A DNA stretch of 64,000 nt. Origin: Erinaceus europaeus (taxonomy: Eukaryota; Chordata; Mammalia; Eulipotyphla; Erinaceidae). The DNA lies in contig NC_080175.1 in the NCBI RefSeq assembly GCF_950295315.1, forward strand, positions 69,191,357 to 69,255,356, written 5' to 3'. The translations under genes and the position numbers were made by a program. Below the pieces are notes generated by a model, which saw only the letters and a program-made list of their open reading frames with translations, was not told where the DNA came from and made no database searches. The stretch's first letter is position 1. Each line of letters opens with the position of its first letter. This document shows, one piece after another, positions 11,503 to 21,535 of the stretch.

Positions 11503-12318
11503 ACTGCTCTATGTTAAACATTTAGTGTGACAATTTAATTTCGCTGACTTCCTGGCTATTTGATCTACACTGAATATGTGGGCAAATGAAGAGTCTCAAA
11601 TTTGTCTCCTGTGAGGGCAGGAATAAGTGATTTAGATTGCAGTGTAGTTTTGAACTCAAACAAACAAACAAACTAAGCAGAATTGCAAATAGCTTAGGTA
11701 TTATCTCTGCAGTCTTCCTTTTATCTCAGCAGGCAGACAAGGCCTTTGGGAAAATGTTTAAATGGCCCCTGGATTTATCCAATGATGTCTTGATAAAGCA
11801 AAGTGTTTTGTTTTTCTTTTAAGGAATTGTTTCTGTTCCTCTTACATAGGAAAGTCTTTTGACCTGTGGCCTCGGCTGTGGTGGTGGTAGGAGTGGGGGG
11901 TGGGGGTGGAAGTAGTGGTGGTGGTGGTGGTGGTGGTGTGTATATGTGTGTATTTGATCCCTGGAGCTCCTTGGTGCCCTAAGGCTAAGACCAGCCCCCT
12001 GGCAGAGGACTCTCTAGTGCTTGGGTGAACTGAAATGGCCCCAGGGCTGTGTGAATGGCTGCCTTTCCTTCCCAGTAAGGCCCTCTAGCTGGCTTTTAGA
12101 GTTTATCAATAATGTTCAGCTTTGATTTAATCACTCTAGATGTAAAGTTTTGAAGTTGATTTTCATGCTTCTAATCTTACAAAGTATCAGTAGTTCCTTT
12201 TTCTGCCGAAGGGTCTTTCATTTTAGTAATGGCTATAACTTCCCTCATCCTTTGGTTGTCTTTTATTCTTTATTAGACATGGAGACAAAAGATGATATAA
12301 AATAGTAGATGAGGTACT
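11503..12318. other. No gene seen; contains a (GGT)n tract
   Basis: No gene or transposon assigned. A GGT/GGTGG-rich tract at about 11877-11950 is followed by a short GT run. A 61-residue frame near 11637-11822 has no recognisable features. Confidence 0.5.
11877..11950. repeat. (GGT)n / G-rich microsatellite
   Basis: Trinucleotide GTG repeats with an inner GGGGGGTGGGGGTGG stretch. The four or more G runs could form a G-quadruplex on the plus strand. Confidence 0.85.
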
Positions 12319-12725
12319 GCTGAGGGCTGATACAGCAAAGCACATTACTTATATGTGAGGACCCAGGTTCAAGCCCCCTGGTCCCACCTTCTGATCAGAG
12401 GAGCAGTGCTATAGATGTCTCTCTCTTTTAATAACTGGTTTTATTTTATTTTATAGGACAGGGAGAAATTTAGAGGGAAGAGGGAGATAGAGGAGATAGA
12501 CAGAGAGACACCTGCATACCTGCTTCACCACTTATAAAACATTCCCCCTGCAAGTGGGGACCCAGGGCTTGAACTCGGATCCTTGTGGCTTGAACTCGGA
12601 TCCTTGTGCACTGTAATGTGTGCACTTAACCAGGTGCACCACTGCCCAGCCCCTGTCTCTCATTCTCTTTGCTTCTCTTTCCTCCCTCTATTTCTCTCTA
12701 TCTCACATCTTTATAATTGTGACGT
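12319..12725 (+). mobile_element. SINE group B, plus strand, split by a second SINE
   Basis: The 5' half (12319-12426) carries a GACCCAGGTTCAAGCCCC B-box region. Its pyrimidine-rich 3' half resumes at about 12654. A reverse-oriented group B SINE sits between them, so this is the older element of a nested pair. Confidence 0.8.
12427..12653 (-). mobile_element. SINE group B, minus strand, nested
   Basis: A reversed group B SINE inserted in the plus-strand SINE. A TGTCTCTC target site appears at both junctions (12416 and 12654). It contains a perfect 21-bp tandem duplication spanning the B box: 12566-12586 repeated at 12587-12607. Confidence 0.85.
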
Positions 12726-12861
12726 CATGCAGGCACTAAGTCTCAGAAAAAAACAAACAAACAACAACAACAAAACAACCTTGTAGCAAAACAAAGAATA
12801 ATGAATAAAACAAATAGAAGTAGGAGAAAGAGGAAGGGAGGCATATCTTAGGGTGTGATAG

Positions 12862-12864
<3 letters not shown>

Positions 12865-12894
<30 letters not shown>
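12865..12894. repeat. (TG)n microsatellite
   Basis: About 15 uninterrupted TG dinucleotides. Confidence 0.95.
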
Positions 12895-12989
12895 ATATTA
12901 GGAAATGCAGGGTAATTGGCACATGAAAGAACTTAAATACTACCTGCTAAATTCCAGAAGCATGCCTATGTTGTGGATTTTGTTGTGCT

Positions 12990-13051
12990 TTGTTTTGTTT
13001 TTACTTATTTAATAGGACAGAGAGAAATTGAGAGGAGAACCGGAGATAGAG
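12990..13051 (-). mobile_element. SINE tail-side fragment, minus strand
   Basis: TTACTTATTTAATAGGACAG and GAGAAATTGAGAGG are the reversed 3' part of a group A/B SINE. The rest is missing where a plus-strand SINE begins. Confidence 0.65.
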
Positions 13052-13240
13052 AATGTTGAGTGCATATGTTAATTAAGCTCTAGGTTCTGGGTTCAGAACA
13101 TATGTCCTCTCCTAAAGGAAGAATGATTTGTGAGAGGGAAGCAACACTGAAGGTATCTCTCTTTTTTCTCTCTCTCACCATCTCCTCTTTCCTCTCAGTT
13201 TCTCACTGTCTCTACTAAATGCTAATAATATTTTAAAGAG
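13052..13240 (+). mobile_element. SINE group B, plus strand (diverged)
   Basis: A diverged head and B-box region (GGTTCTGGGTTCAGAACA) are followed by a CT-rich 3' part and TCTCACTGTCTCTACTAAAT. Confidence 0.65.
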
Positions 13241-13287
13241 ACAAATGCAATGCACAACAGGGAAAAGTGAAATATTAATAATCCCAG

Positions 13288-13439
13288 TCAGGCCAGGGAG
13301 ACAGCATAATGGTTCTACAAATGACTCTCCTGCCTGAGGCTCTGAGGTCCCAGGTTCAGTGCCCAGCTCCACCATTAGCCAAAGTTGAGCAATGCTCCAC
13401 TCCCTTCTTTCATTTTTCTCTCTGATTACGATTAATAAC
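13288..13439 (+). mobile_element. SINE group D, plus strand
   Basis: The head GGGAGACAGCATAATGGTTC, a CTGAGGTCCCAGGTTCAGTG B-box region and GAGCAATGCTCCAC are present. The flank TGAAATATTAATAATCCCA at 13268 resembles the sequence at about 13440, consistent with a diverged TSD. The 149-residue minus-strand frame 13175-13624 runs through it and is not a gene. Confidence 0.8.
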
Positions 13440-13462
13440 TGAAATATTAAAATAATTCCATA

Positions 13463-14035
13463 CTTCAGCAGTTCTGAGGAGAGTACAAGGGAAGGGATAA
13501 AAGGAGCCTGGGGGTCAGTGACTTGTGGAGAAAAAGGGCACTTTGTGGTGGGTGAGGTGTGCTGGCTCTTATTTTGAAAGATGTGGAATTGTTCCCATGT
13601 GACAACACTGTATTCTAAAATCATATTACCCTACTTATTATTTTAAAAAAGAAAAGACAGGATGAGAAAGGAAAAATAAGGAAAAGAGAAATTCTGCTAT
13701 TAGCTTCCTCACTTCTTCTAGGACATGGCCACAAAGGGAATAATACAAAAGGAACCATCCATTGCTGGAATGTGTGATTAGGTGCAGTGCTGCTGTGCTC
13801 TGCATGTCTGTGAACCTCCTATTTACAGCTGAAATCCTAATACAAATGCTGGCAGTTTAGGAAGTGTGGCACTCAGAAGGTAATAGGGCCATGTGAATGG
13901 AGTTAGCATGAACACAGCTGATGTTCTTATAAAAGAGAACCTATAGATCAGCAAGATATAATTTAACTTCTGTGGTCTGGAGATAAAATAGGCAGGCAAT
14001 TCTAAACTTTTGAATTGTAAGATCAGTTAGTGGGA
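13463..14035. other. Mostly unassigned; possible old repeat near 13820-13945
   Basis: No gene recognised. The stretch from GAAATCCTAATACAAATG to TTCTTATAAAAGAGAACC resembles an old, widespread mammalian interspersed repeat. I could not settle its family. Confidence 0.4.
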
Positions 14036-14170
14036 TGACCTAGGAGATGGCACAGTACGTAAACTATTGGACTCCCAAACATAAGGTCTGAGTTCTATCC
14101 CTGGCATCACATGTGCCAGAGTGATGCTATGGTTCTCTCCACACACACCCCCCCCATTAACAGTAATAAA
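14036..14170 (+). mobile_element. SINE group C, plus strand
   Basis: GGAGATGGCACAGTACG, a B-box-like GAGTTCTATCCCTGGC and CACATGTGCCAGAGTGATG are typical of group C. It ends in a short A-rich tail directly before the U1 pseudogene. Confidence 0.8.
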
Positions 14171-14345
14171 AGAAGTAGCATGCAGGGGGAGATACCACAG
14201 TCATGAAAGTAGTTTTCTGGGGTGAGGCTTATCCATAGCACTCTTGCTGCTGACCCCTGTGATTTCCTCAAATGTGGGAAAAACTTAACTATATGATTTG
14301 TGGTGTATGTGTGTGGGAGGGGGACTGTGTTCACACTGCCCCCTG
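14171..14345 (+). pseudogene. RNU1 (pseudogene): U1 snRNA pseudogene
   Basis: Full-length-like match to spliceosomal U1 snRNA. In order it shows GGGGGAGATACCACAGTCA, a GAGGCTTATCCATAGCACTC stretch, GCTGACCCCTGTGATTTCC, CAAATGTGGGAAA, an Sm-site-like GATTTGTGG, and the 3' stem ending in GCCCCCTG. Functional U1 pairs with 5' splice sites through its first bases. Here that 5' end is replaced by an unrelated sequence (about AGAAGTAGCA), and an extra TG-rich stretch lies after the Sm site. It is therefore very likely a dead copy, probably retroposed. An A-rich stretch follows. A short minus-strand open frame across it is a shadow. Confidence 0.88.
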
Positions 14346-14499
14346 GGGAAAAATAGATATAGATATATAGGTTAGTTACTAGAGAGAAGGGGTTTGTGGG
14401 AGTGGATAGGGGGTTTGGCAGCTGGGAGAGAAGGGGTCCCGATATATATATATATCAGAACAAAAGGAACAGACACTTTAAGTTTCAATTGTACCCTTG

Positions 14500-14700
14500 A
14501 TCAGTGGTGTACCTGATCACACATTATAGTGAACAAGGACCGGGTTCAAGCCCCTGGTCCCCACCTACAAGGGGAAAGCTTCACAACTAGTAAATCAGGT
14601 GTATAGGTGTCTCTCTGTCTCTTCCCCTCTCTATCTCCCCCTCCACTCTCAATTTTTTCTGTCTCTATACAGTAATAAAAAATGAATAAATAAAACATGA
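14500..14700 (+). mobile_element. SINE group B, plus strand
   Basis: CAAGGACCGGGTTCAAGCCC (B box), a CCCCACCTACAAGGGGAAAG core, a CT-rich 3' part and an AATGAATAAATAAAAC tail. The head is partly lost. Confidence 0.8.
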
Positions 14701-14811
14701 AAAGATAAATAAAGTTTTTAAATGTTACAATTATACCTACTCTAAACTGAATATTGTATTAACAAATGAAAATTAGCATCCAAAATTTAAACAACTATTA
14801 GGATTTATTTA

Positions 14812-14937
14812 TCTATGAAGGAACAAGAGAAGGAAAAAGTCCACACATCATTTTGGCACATGGGATCCCAGAGATTGAACTCATGACCTCAAGCTTGAGA
14901 GTCTAGCGCTCTCACCACTGAGTTACTTCCAGTAGCT
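14812..14937 (-). mobile_element. SINE group C, minus strand
   Basis: Reversed body with CAGAGATTGAACTCATGACC and GCGCTCTCACCACTGAGTTA, the reversed B and A box regions of group C. Confidence 0.75.
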
Positions 14938-15913
14938 GTAAGAATTTTCTGTAAGAAATTTCTGTTTATACAAGCCTTTTGTATAAACATTACTTATTTT
15001 AAAGTCAAGCATTTTAACTTTAATTATTTAATTCTGAAATATTCCTAATATTGTCTACATTTGTATAGAGTTGAGCTTTATAATAATAAACTGAATAGGA
15101 TCCTTAGGTGTAAAAGGACTTTTGCTTCTCCCTAAATTTAATAAGCCTTCATCATTTCAATTGTCCATCTCTATCTAAACAAATGGTGTACTGTTCATTT
15201 TTCATATTATTAACCAGCATTACCTCAGACTTGGTACATGAAATGGAGCTACCCAGTAAGAATTTAATAGATTCTTACAAAGAGTCTAGTTTAGTCTGGG
15301 GTATATAAGAGTTTTAAAAGCTTAAGGTATAGTCTTAAAAGCCCCTCAAAAATCCCAAGAAGATTTAAACACCAAAGATAGTGATTGATGAATGTGATAA
15401 CATTGTAAGTATAGTAACAGTGATAAAGAGCTAAAAAATCAAATTGATTCCCCTGGAAGGCAGGAACATATTAAGAAATGTCAAGCCAGTAGGGGTTCTT
15501 AGAGGAAACAAGATGTATAATTTGTGAACAGTAGGCTATGATGGCTGTGGAAGGGAGTAATTTTGGCAGCACATTTGTGGTATTTGTGCATCAGGTTAAA
15601 TCACTTTCACAAGAATTCCTGTTCCCTTCATAAGTCACCTACCAAATATGTCTATCTTCTAGTTAAAGGCCCATGGGATGGGGAAGGGGGTTGGAGGGGG
15701 GGCTTCTTGTTATTTAGGAAAGAAGAGCAGGAATTAGTTTTAATTGTTTAGTATCATGTTCAGAGCGTATTTGAAAAAAAGCAAATTGATTTTTCACCTT
15801 TCAAATAAAAATTGTCAAGGAAGAGACTAAAATTCAATAATCAGGAGAAGTTTTTAGAGGGATGATGCTGGTTTACATTATTGTGAAAGACAGTGTGCTG
15901 TTAAAAAAAAATG
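14938..15913. other. No gene seen
   Basis: AT-rich. A short G-rich patch near 15675-15705 (GGATGGGGAAGGGGGTTGG) is the only distinctive feature. Confidence 0.5.
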
Positions 15914-15923
15914 ATAAACTATT

Positions 15924-16205
15924 GGGAGTCAGGTGGTAGCGCAGCAGGTTAAGCACATGTGGCGCAGAGTGCAAGGACCGGTGTAAGGATCCCGGTTCGA
16001 GCCCCCGGCTCCTCACTTGCAGGGGAGTCGCTTCACAGGCGGTGAAGCAGGTCTGCAGGTGTCTATCTTTCTCTACCCATTCTATGCTCCCCTCCTTTCT
16101 CCATTTCTCTCTGTCCTATCCAACAATGACGACAACAATAATAACTACAACAATAAAACAGCAAGGACAGCAAAAGGGAATAAATATTAATAAATAAATA
16201 AATAA
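15924..16205 (+). mobile_element. SINE group A, plus strand, with TSD
   Basis: Well-preserved copy with head GGGAGTCAGG, A box TAGCGCAGCAGG, B box GGTTCGAGCCC, core, CAA-rich region and an AATAAATAAA tail. The target site ATAAACTATT occurs at 15914-15923 and again at 16206-16215, though part of the right copy could belong to the tail. Confidence 0.9.
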
Positions 16206-16215
16206 ATAAACTATT

Positions 16216-17560
16216 TGATTATCCCATACTGTGGCAGGAAACAATAAAATAAACCTGGAACAAACTGGGTCCCACAAATAAAAAAGTACTTTAAAGTGGG
16301 GCATACTCAAAAGACATGGTGGTTAACACAAAAGACTGGCCAAGTTGGACCAAATTAAGCAAACTAATAATAATAGAAGTACTATTAATAATGCTTATGG
16401 TAGCATAAATAAACAGATTAGCTGAATGCATTTTAGACCATAAAATACAACACAAATACACCAGTTAATTCATACAATGAAGTGATACACAGAAGAATTT
16501 TCAGTAACTAAATGTAAAAAGAATGAGTTAAGTATAAAACACCATTAAAATACCAAAAAGTAGCAAAAATTTTAGTCAAGGTACATTGATAAATACCAAA
16601 GTTGGTGTGTAAAAGTTTAAACAGAAATTAGATATTTGCATAATTTCAAAGCACCTCCACTCCCCCCAAAATATGTACTTTGCAAAAGATAACACAGGCT
16701 AACATTGCAGGGGGATAACCCTGACAGACACTCCATTAACCAAGTGACCAGGGTAGTACATGACCATGTGTTTCACTGGGGTTCTGTGCACTGAAGGATG
16801 TTCATCATTTCCTTGGCATCTTCTCCAATAATCCAGATTCATTCTAATCATGAGATGACATTAGACAGACCTAGAATAAGGGACAGTCTATGAAGGGAAT
16901 GACCATTGTTCTTCTAAAGTGTCACAGTCACAGTGAACAAGATTGAGCAAACTGTCTTAGACTGAAGGATTCAAAAGAGTGACAACTCAGTGCAGTGCTG
17001 AGTTCTGGCCCTGAGCCTAGAAATTGAAATGAAAGCAATTAGAATAAGTTCTACATTTTGGTTAACAGTCTGGCACCCAGTTATTTATTTGTTTATTTAT
17101 TTATTTATTTTCATAAAATGGTCTGTGATTATGTAAGATGTTAACACAAGGGGAATCTGGGTGAAATACATATGGGAACTGTACTATTTTTGCAACTCTT
17201 CAATTAAGTCTAAATTTATCATGATATGAAAAGTTTGAAAAATAAAAGCTCTTATACTAAAACTTAAACACTTAGCACAATTAGAAGGCAATGACTGCAC
17301 ATACAGCAATGAGCCAGACATTTTATTTTAAATGTTTTCCATAGATTAACTCACAGAATGTTTGTAGTGCTATGCTGTGGCTTCTATTAGTGTTTATTCT
17401 TCAAATTTTATTTAGGACTCGAAAGGGCAGATGCATGAGGGTTTGAAAAAGAAGGTAGGGACCCAACATCTTGTGGTAGAGGAAGATCACAATCTGACTG
17501 AGGAAGATCACAGTTTGGTGGAAGATATGGTATGCTGACACCTATCACAGAGAGATAAAA
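16216..17560. other. No gene seen; (TTTA)n and possible MIR
   Basis: Mostly unassigned AT-rich DNA. A TTTA-type microsatellite lies at 17081-17111. The stretch near 17300-17400 (with TAGATTAACTCACAGAA) resembles the 5' half of a MIR SINE, at low confidence. A near-repeat of AGGAAGATCACA occurs twice near 17480-17515. Confidence 0.45.
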
Positions 17561-17685
17561 AACTGTACAGAGAGAGGATGGGATATGGCGTTGTGGTGGT
17601 GGGAATTGTGTAGAGTAGTACCCCTCTTATCCTATGGTTTTTATCATTGTGTCTTTTATAAATAAAAATTCAAAAAACTATACAT
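17561..17685 (+). mobile_element. L1 3' end (tail A), plus strand, short
   Basis: GGATGGGATATGGCGTTGTG, then GGTGGTGGGAATTGTGTAGA and CCTCTTATCCTATGG, ending TTTATAAATAAAAATTC. Only the terminal portion of the L1 3' UTR is present. Confidence 0.8.
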
Positions 17686-17861
17686 ATGTGACAACAGCCA
17701 TCTTATAAGTAAATATTTCTCTAATAAAGTGATCTTTAAAAGTCACTTAACCATTAAACTAGGCAGTGTGAAATACAAAATAAGGTGTGCTTATACAGTC
17801 TTGACTATAACAGTCTTTTGTTTTATTATAAGTCCTATATTTGCATTTTATATAGTATTTC

Positions 17862-18136
17862 TTTTGTTTTCTTTCTTTTTCTTTCCTCCAGTGTTATCAC
17901 TGGGGCTCAGTGCTAGTACTTCAAATCCACTGCCCCTGGAGGCCATTTTCCCCCATTTTTCACTAATTAGGACAGAGAGAAATTGAGAGAGGAGAAGACA
18001 GAGAGGAGAGACAAAACGCTGCAGACCTATTTCACTGCTTGTGAAGTGACCCCTGAGGGCTCAAACCTGGGCCCTTGTGCCGATCCTTGCACTTCGTACT
18101 ATGTGTGCTTAACCCAGTGTGCCACTGCCCTGCCCT
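17862..18136 (-). mobile_element. SINE, long group A variant, minus strand
   Basis: The reversed 3' extension CACTGGGGCTCAGTGCTAG, CCACTGCCCCTGGAGGCC and GACAGAGAGAAATTGAGAGA precede the reversed core and head (TTAACCCAGTGTGCCACTGC). The same extended variant lies at about 40018-40360. Confidence 0.8.
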
Positions 18137-18682
18137 CTACAGTATTATTTCTCAGTTGACATACTTTACTATTATGGTACTAGCAAGTGTAGTTTTCTTA
18201 TATGCTTAAACATAGCTATAATAATTGATTAAAGTTCATTGTCTACTCATTTGACACTTAGTTCACTTTAAACTCAAGTCTCCTGAGGACTAAGAAGGAC
18301 AAACTAGAGAGGGAATGGGGGACACAGTGCAAGATGATAGGAGGATCATTTAAATTGGTGGTGTGAATGTTGTGCAGACAATTACCAGAAAAGGGTGATG
18401 ATTAGTAATGTCTTGCAAGTCATTTCTTCACTAGTAAGACAATGAAAAATATTAGCACAAGGTAAGACATATAGAAGTATTCATTTTGAAATCAAATATG
18501 AAAAAAGAGACAGATTTCATTAGTTGCCACTAGCTTGAGCATGAATTATGATTTTTATTTCTCTTTGTGTAATTTTAATTCAATCATGGACATCATGGAT
18601 TATGCATAACAGATTCTAGAATCTGTTAAACTCTTGCGATGGTGCTATGTTTCCCACTAGAGTCTCCCTGTCTGTTATTTTT
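18137..18682. other. No gene seen
   Basis: AT-rich sequence without assigned features. Confidence 0.5.
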
Positions 18683-18746
18683 ATCCTTACACCGGTTGCG
18701 CTTTGCGCCACGTGCGCTTAATCCACTGCGCTACCACCCTATTCCC
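18683..18746 (-). mobile_element. SINE group A head fragment, minus strand
   Basis: The reversed group A head with TTGCGCTTTGCGCCACGTGC and CCACTGCGCTACCACC. The rest of the element is missing. Confidence 0.75.
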
Positions 18747-19370
18747 TTCTTTCTATTTTTAAACATAATAATATTCAATATAGTTTCTCTTCCTCATTAA
18801 TATAGATGAACATTAAAACTGATAATTTTTCATTGCCGCCGGAAGAAGTTCAATGTTCTGTGATTGACAGGGATTCCCTCAAATTGATGGAACTGAAAAA
18901 TTCATATTAAATAAATAAATAAGACTAAGATAAGGTAAAATAAATGTGCTGCAGTTTGTAACTTTGTTTCCTAGACCCTCATTTCTGCTTCTGAATATGC
19001 TCAAACCACTTCTTCTAGTGTTAACGTTTTTACCCTCATGTACTATTTCTAACGAGACGCAGTAAGAATATAGGTAACTTCAGATTTATAGTTGGTTTAG
19101 TTCTGTTCATGGTGATCTCAAAGTAAGAAGAATAAATACAAAAACTTCCACCTGCAGCTACTAATAAACATTACTAACATCTCATGGTGAGAAGTATTGC
19201 TTTAAGTGACATAATAAGGGTCTACAAACTTTGAAATAGGTTGGAAATGTCTGTGTCCACATATACCATGGTGCATAGAGGAAACTAAAAGCTTCCTAAA
19301 TATGTGTCTACATATACCATACAATCCTTATCTGCATACTTATTTTTATCTTTAAAATAAGATAAAACCA
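18747..19370. other. No gene seen
   Basis: Unassigned AT-rich DNA. Confidence 0.5.
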
Positions 19371-19580
19371 GGGGGCTGGGTGGTGGTGCACCTGGTTGTA
19401 TGCACATGTTAAAATGCAAGGACCCTGGTTTCAACCCCTGGTCTGCACCTGCAGGAGAAGGCTTCACAAGTGGAGACACATTGCTTTGGGTGTTTCTCTT
19501 TCTCCCTTTCTATTTCCCCTTCTCATCTCAATTTTCCTTTGTCTCTATCCATTAAATAAGTAAGTAAAATACTTTAAAAA
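19371..19580 (+). mobile_element. SINE group B, plus strand
   Basis: The head GGGGGCTGGGTGGTGGTGCA is followed by a diverged B box, a CACCTGCAGGAGAAGGC core, a CT-rich part and a TTAAATAAGTAAGT tail. Confidence 0.85.
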
Positions 19581-19649
19581 ATAGAACCTAGATTTGCCAA
19601 CATCATAAGGCTCAACCAAGCTAACACCATGTGCATAAACTGTGATCAT

Positions 19650-19800
19650 GTGGTCCGGGAGGTGGCGCAGTGATAAAGCTTTGGACTCTCAAGCATAAGG
19701 TCCTGAGTTCGATCCCCGGCAGCACATGTGCCAGAGTGATGTCTGGTTCTTTCTCTCTCCTCCTATCTTCCTCATTAATAAATAAATAAAATAAAAAAAA
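19650..19800 (+). mobile_element. SINE group C, plus strand, with 13-bp TSD
   Basis: Well-preserved copy with GGTCCGGGAGGTGGCGCAGT, B box GAGTTCGATCCCCGG and an AATAAATAAATAAAAT tail. The target site AAACTGTGATCAT is repeated exactly at 19637-19649 and 19801-19813. It is the best group C reference copy in the window. Confidence 0.92.
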
Positions 19801-19955
19801 AAACTGTGATCATTACAACACCTGAGGAATCCGACAAGTATTAATGATTTACTTTAAAATTATGCTGGACATTTTTCCTGTCCTCAGTAGTATATCCACT
19901 GTGCTTTTTATTAACAACTACCCACACAACTTAAAGCAATACTAGTATGTTAGGC

Positions 19956-20113
19956 ATTTTTTTTTTTTTAAGACAGAGACAGAAAGACAGAGGAAGAGAG
20001 AGTGAAAGAAACCATAGAACCAAAGCTTCCTTTAACATGGTGGAGGCCAGGCTTGATGACTCTGGAACATGGCAAAGTAGTGCACTAGCCATGTGAGCTA
20101 TTTCACCAACCCT
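19956..20113 (-). mobile_element. SINE group E, minus strand
   Basis: A T run and reversed GA-rich tail are followed by AGAACCAAAGCTTCCTTTAA, GCCAGGCTTGATGACTC and the reversed head GTGAGCTATTTCACCAACC. Confidence 0.75.
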
Positions 20114-20421
20114 GTTGAGCCTTTTAAACTCTACATGGCACTGTATTTAAATGAAATTTACAACTGTGCTCTAGGTAATTGGGGAGTTGAGAAGTGGAAA
20201 GAAAGACTTTTAAGTCATTTATCATCATGATTAGATTAGAGTTCAAAGAAAACACTGTAGAACAGTTTGCTTTGAACTTATTACCTAAGAAAATGAGAGG
20301 TGAACAATATTAAATGCATGAAAAATAAACATAAATGATTAGTGTAAAAGTAGGCTATTCAATATGGTCAGTGGATAAGTTGCTAAGGGAAACAGAATTC
20401 TTTTTAAAAAATATTTTTTAT

Positions 20422-20619
20422 GGGGCCGGGTAGGAGTGCACGTGGTTGAGCACACATGTTATAGTGCACAAGGACCTGGACTCGAGCCACTGGTTCCCAC
20501 CTTCAGGGGGAAAGCTTTGGGAGTGGTGAAGCAGAGCTGCAGGTGTCTATCTCCCTTTCCATCACCCCCTTCCCTCTCAATTTCTGGCTGTTTTTATCCA
20601 ATAAATATATAAAGGTAGT
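20422..20619 (+). mobile_element. SINE group B, plus strand, with TSD
   Basis: The head GGGGCCGGGTAGGAGTGCAC, an ACTCGAGCC B box, core and CCAATAAATATATAAAGG tail. The 17-base flanks 20405-20421 and 20620-20636 match except for one base and are taken as the TSD. Confidence 0.88.
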
Positions 20620-20692
20620 TAAAAAACATTTTTTATTCTGAACCTCACTACTGTTAACCCACTACATATCTGGTTAAGCACTTGCATATTCT

Positions 20693-20976
20693 TTTTTTTT
20701 AAGTTTTTTATATTTATCTATTTATTTTCTCTTTTGTTGCCCTTGTTGTAGTAGTTATTGTTGTTGTTATTGACGTCGTTGTTGGGTAGGACAGAGAGAA
20801 ATGGAGAGGAGGGCAAGTTAGATAGGGGGAGAGAAAGACACCTACAGACCTGCTTCACTGCTTGTGAAGTAACTCCCCTGCAGGTGGGGAGCCGGGGGCT
20901 TGAACCAGGATTTTTACACTGGTCCTTGCGCTTTGCGCCATGTGCGCTTAACCCACTGCGCTACTGCCCGACTCCC
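20693..20976 (-). mobile_element. SINE group A, minus strand, with 17-bp TSD
   Basis: A complete reversed copy from T run and reversed CAA-rich tail through the core to the head GCGCTACTGCCCGACTCCC. The target site AAGCACTTGCATATTCT is exact at 20676-20692 and 20977-20993. It is one of the youngest-looking insertions here. Confidence 0.93.
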
Positions 20977-21093
20977 AAGCACTTGCATATTCTTAAACTG
21001 CTAAAACTCAAACTCAAGAAACAACAAATATATGGAAGGATTAACTGCAGAGAAGAAAATTGAAAATTACTTGCGACATTATTTTACTATATA

Positions 21094-21144
21094 TTCTGCA
21101 CTGTAATGTGTGCACTCAACCAGGTGTGCCACCGCCTGACCCCC
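21094..21144 (-). mobile_element. SINE group B head fragment, minus strand
   Basis: CACTGTAATGTGTGCACTCA, AACCAGGTGTGCCACCGCC and a CCTGACCCC end are the reversed group B head only. Confidence 0.7.
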
Positions 21145-21325
21145 GAGATGAAGTACTTTATAATCTAGAATCAGTATTCCTTGAACAGATGATAGACTTC
21201 ATTCAAGAATGGACATACCTATCTTATTCTTGGGAGTTGATCATATCTAAAAAACAAACAAACAAACAAACTCTTGGATAGTGTGTTACTTTGCCTTGTG
21301 TGAGACACAGCTTTGAACCTGGACT

Positions 21326-21526
21326 CCTCTCCCTCTCCCTCTCCCTCTCCCTCTCCCTCTCCCTCTCCCTCTCCCTCTCCCTCCCCAACTAACTCTAACT
21401 CTAACTCTAATTCTAACTCTAACTCAACTCTCCCTCCCTTTGACTCTCCCACTCCCTCTCCCTCTAACTCTCCCTCTAGCTCTCCCTCTCTCCTCACTCT
21501 CTTAACTCTCATTCTCCCTCTCCCTA
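21326..21526. repeat. Compound hexanucleotide satellite (TCTCCC)n/(TCTAAC)n
   Basis: About nine CTCCCT hexamers are followed by a block of CTAACT-type hexamers. Mixed CTCCCT/CTAACT units follow to about 21526. Both unit types have period six and differ by CC versus AA. Its Ser-Pro and Ser-Asn translations are not genes. Confidence 0.95.
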
Positions 21527-21535
21527 AAAAACATA

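Noticed and set aside
13175..13624. 149-codon minus-strand open frame, the longest in the window
   Set aside because: It runs through a group D SINE and flanking AT-rich DNA, and its sequence changes character at the SINE borders. No domain or motif was seen.
15563..15600. U6 snRNA-like phrase TTTTGGCAGCACATTTG
   Set aside because: Only a short match. The following U6 sequence is absent.
20676..20993. CRISPR-like direct repeats
   Set aside because: The two identical 17-mers are target-site duplications of a SINE. No regular repeat-spacer array exists in the window, and the genome is vertebrate.
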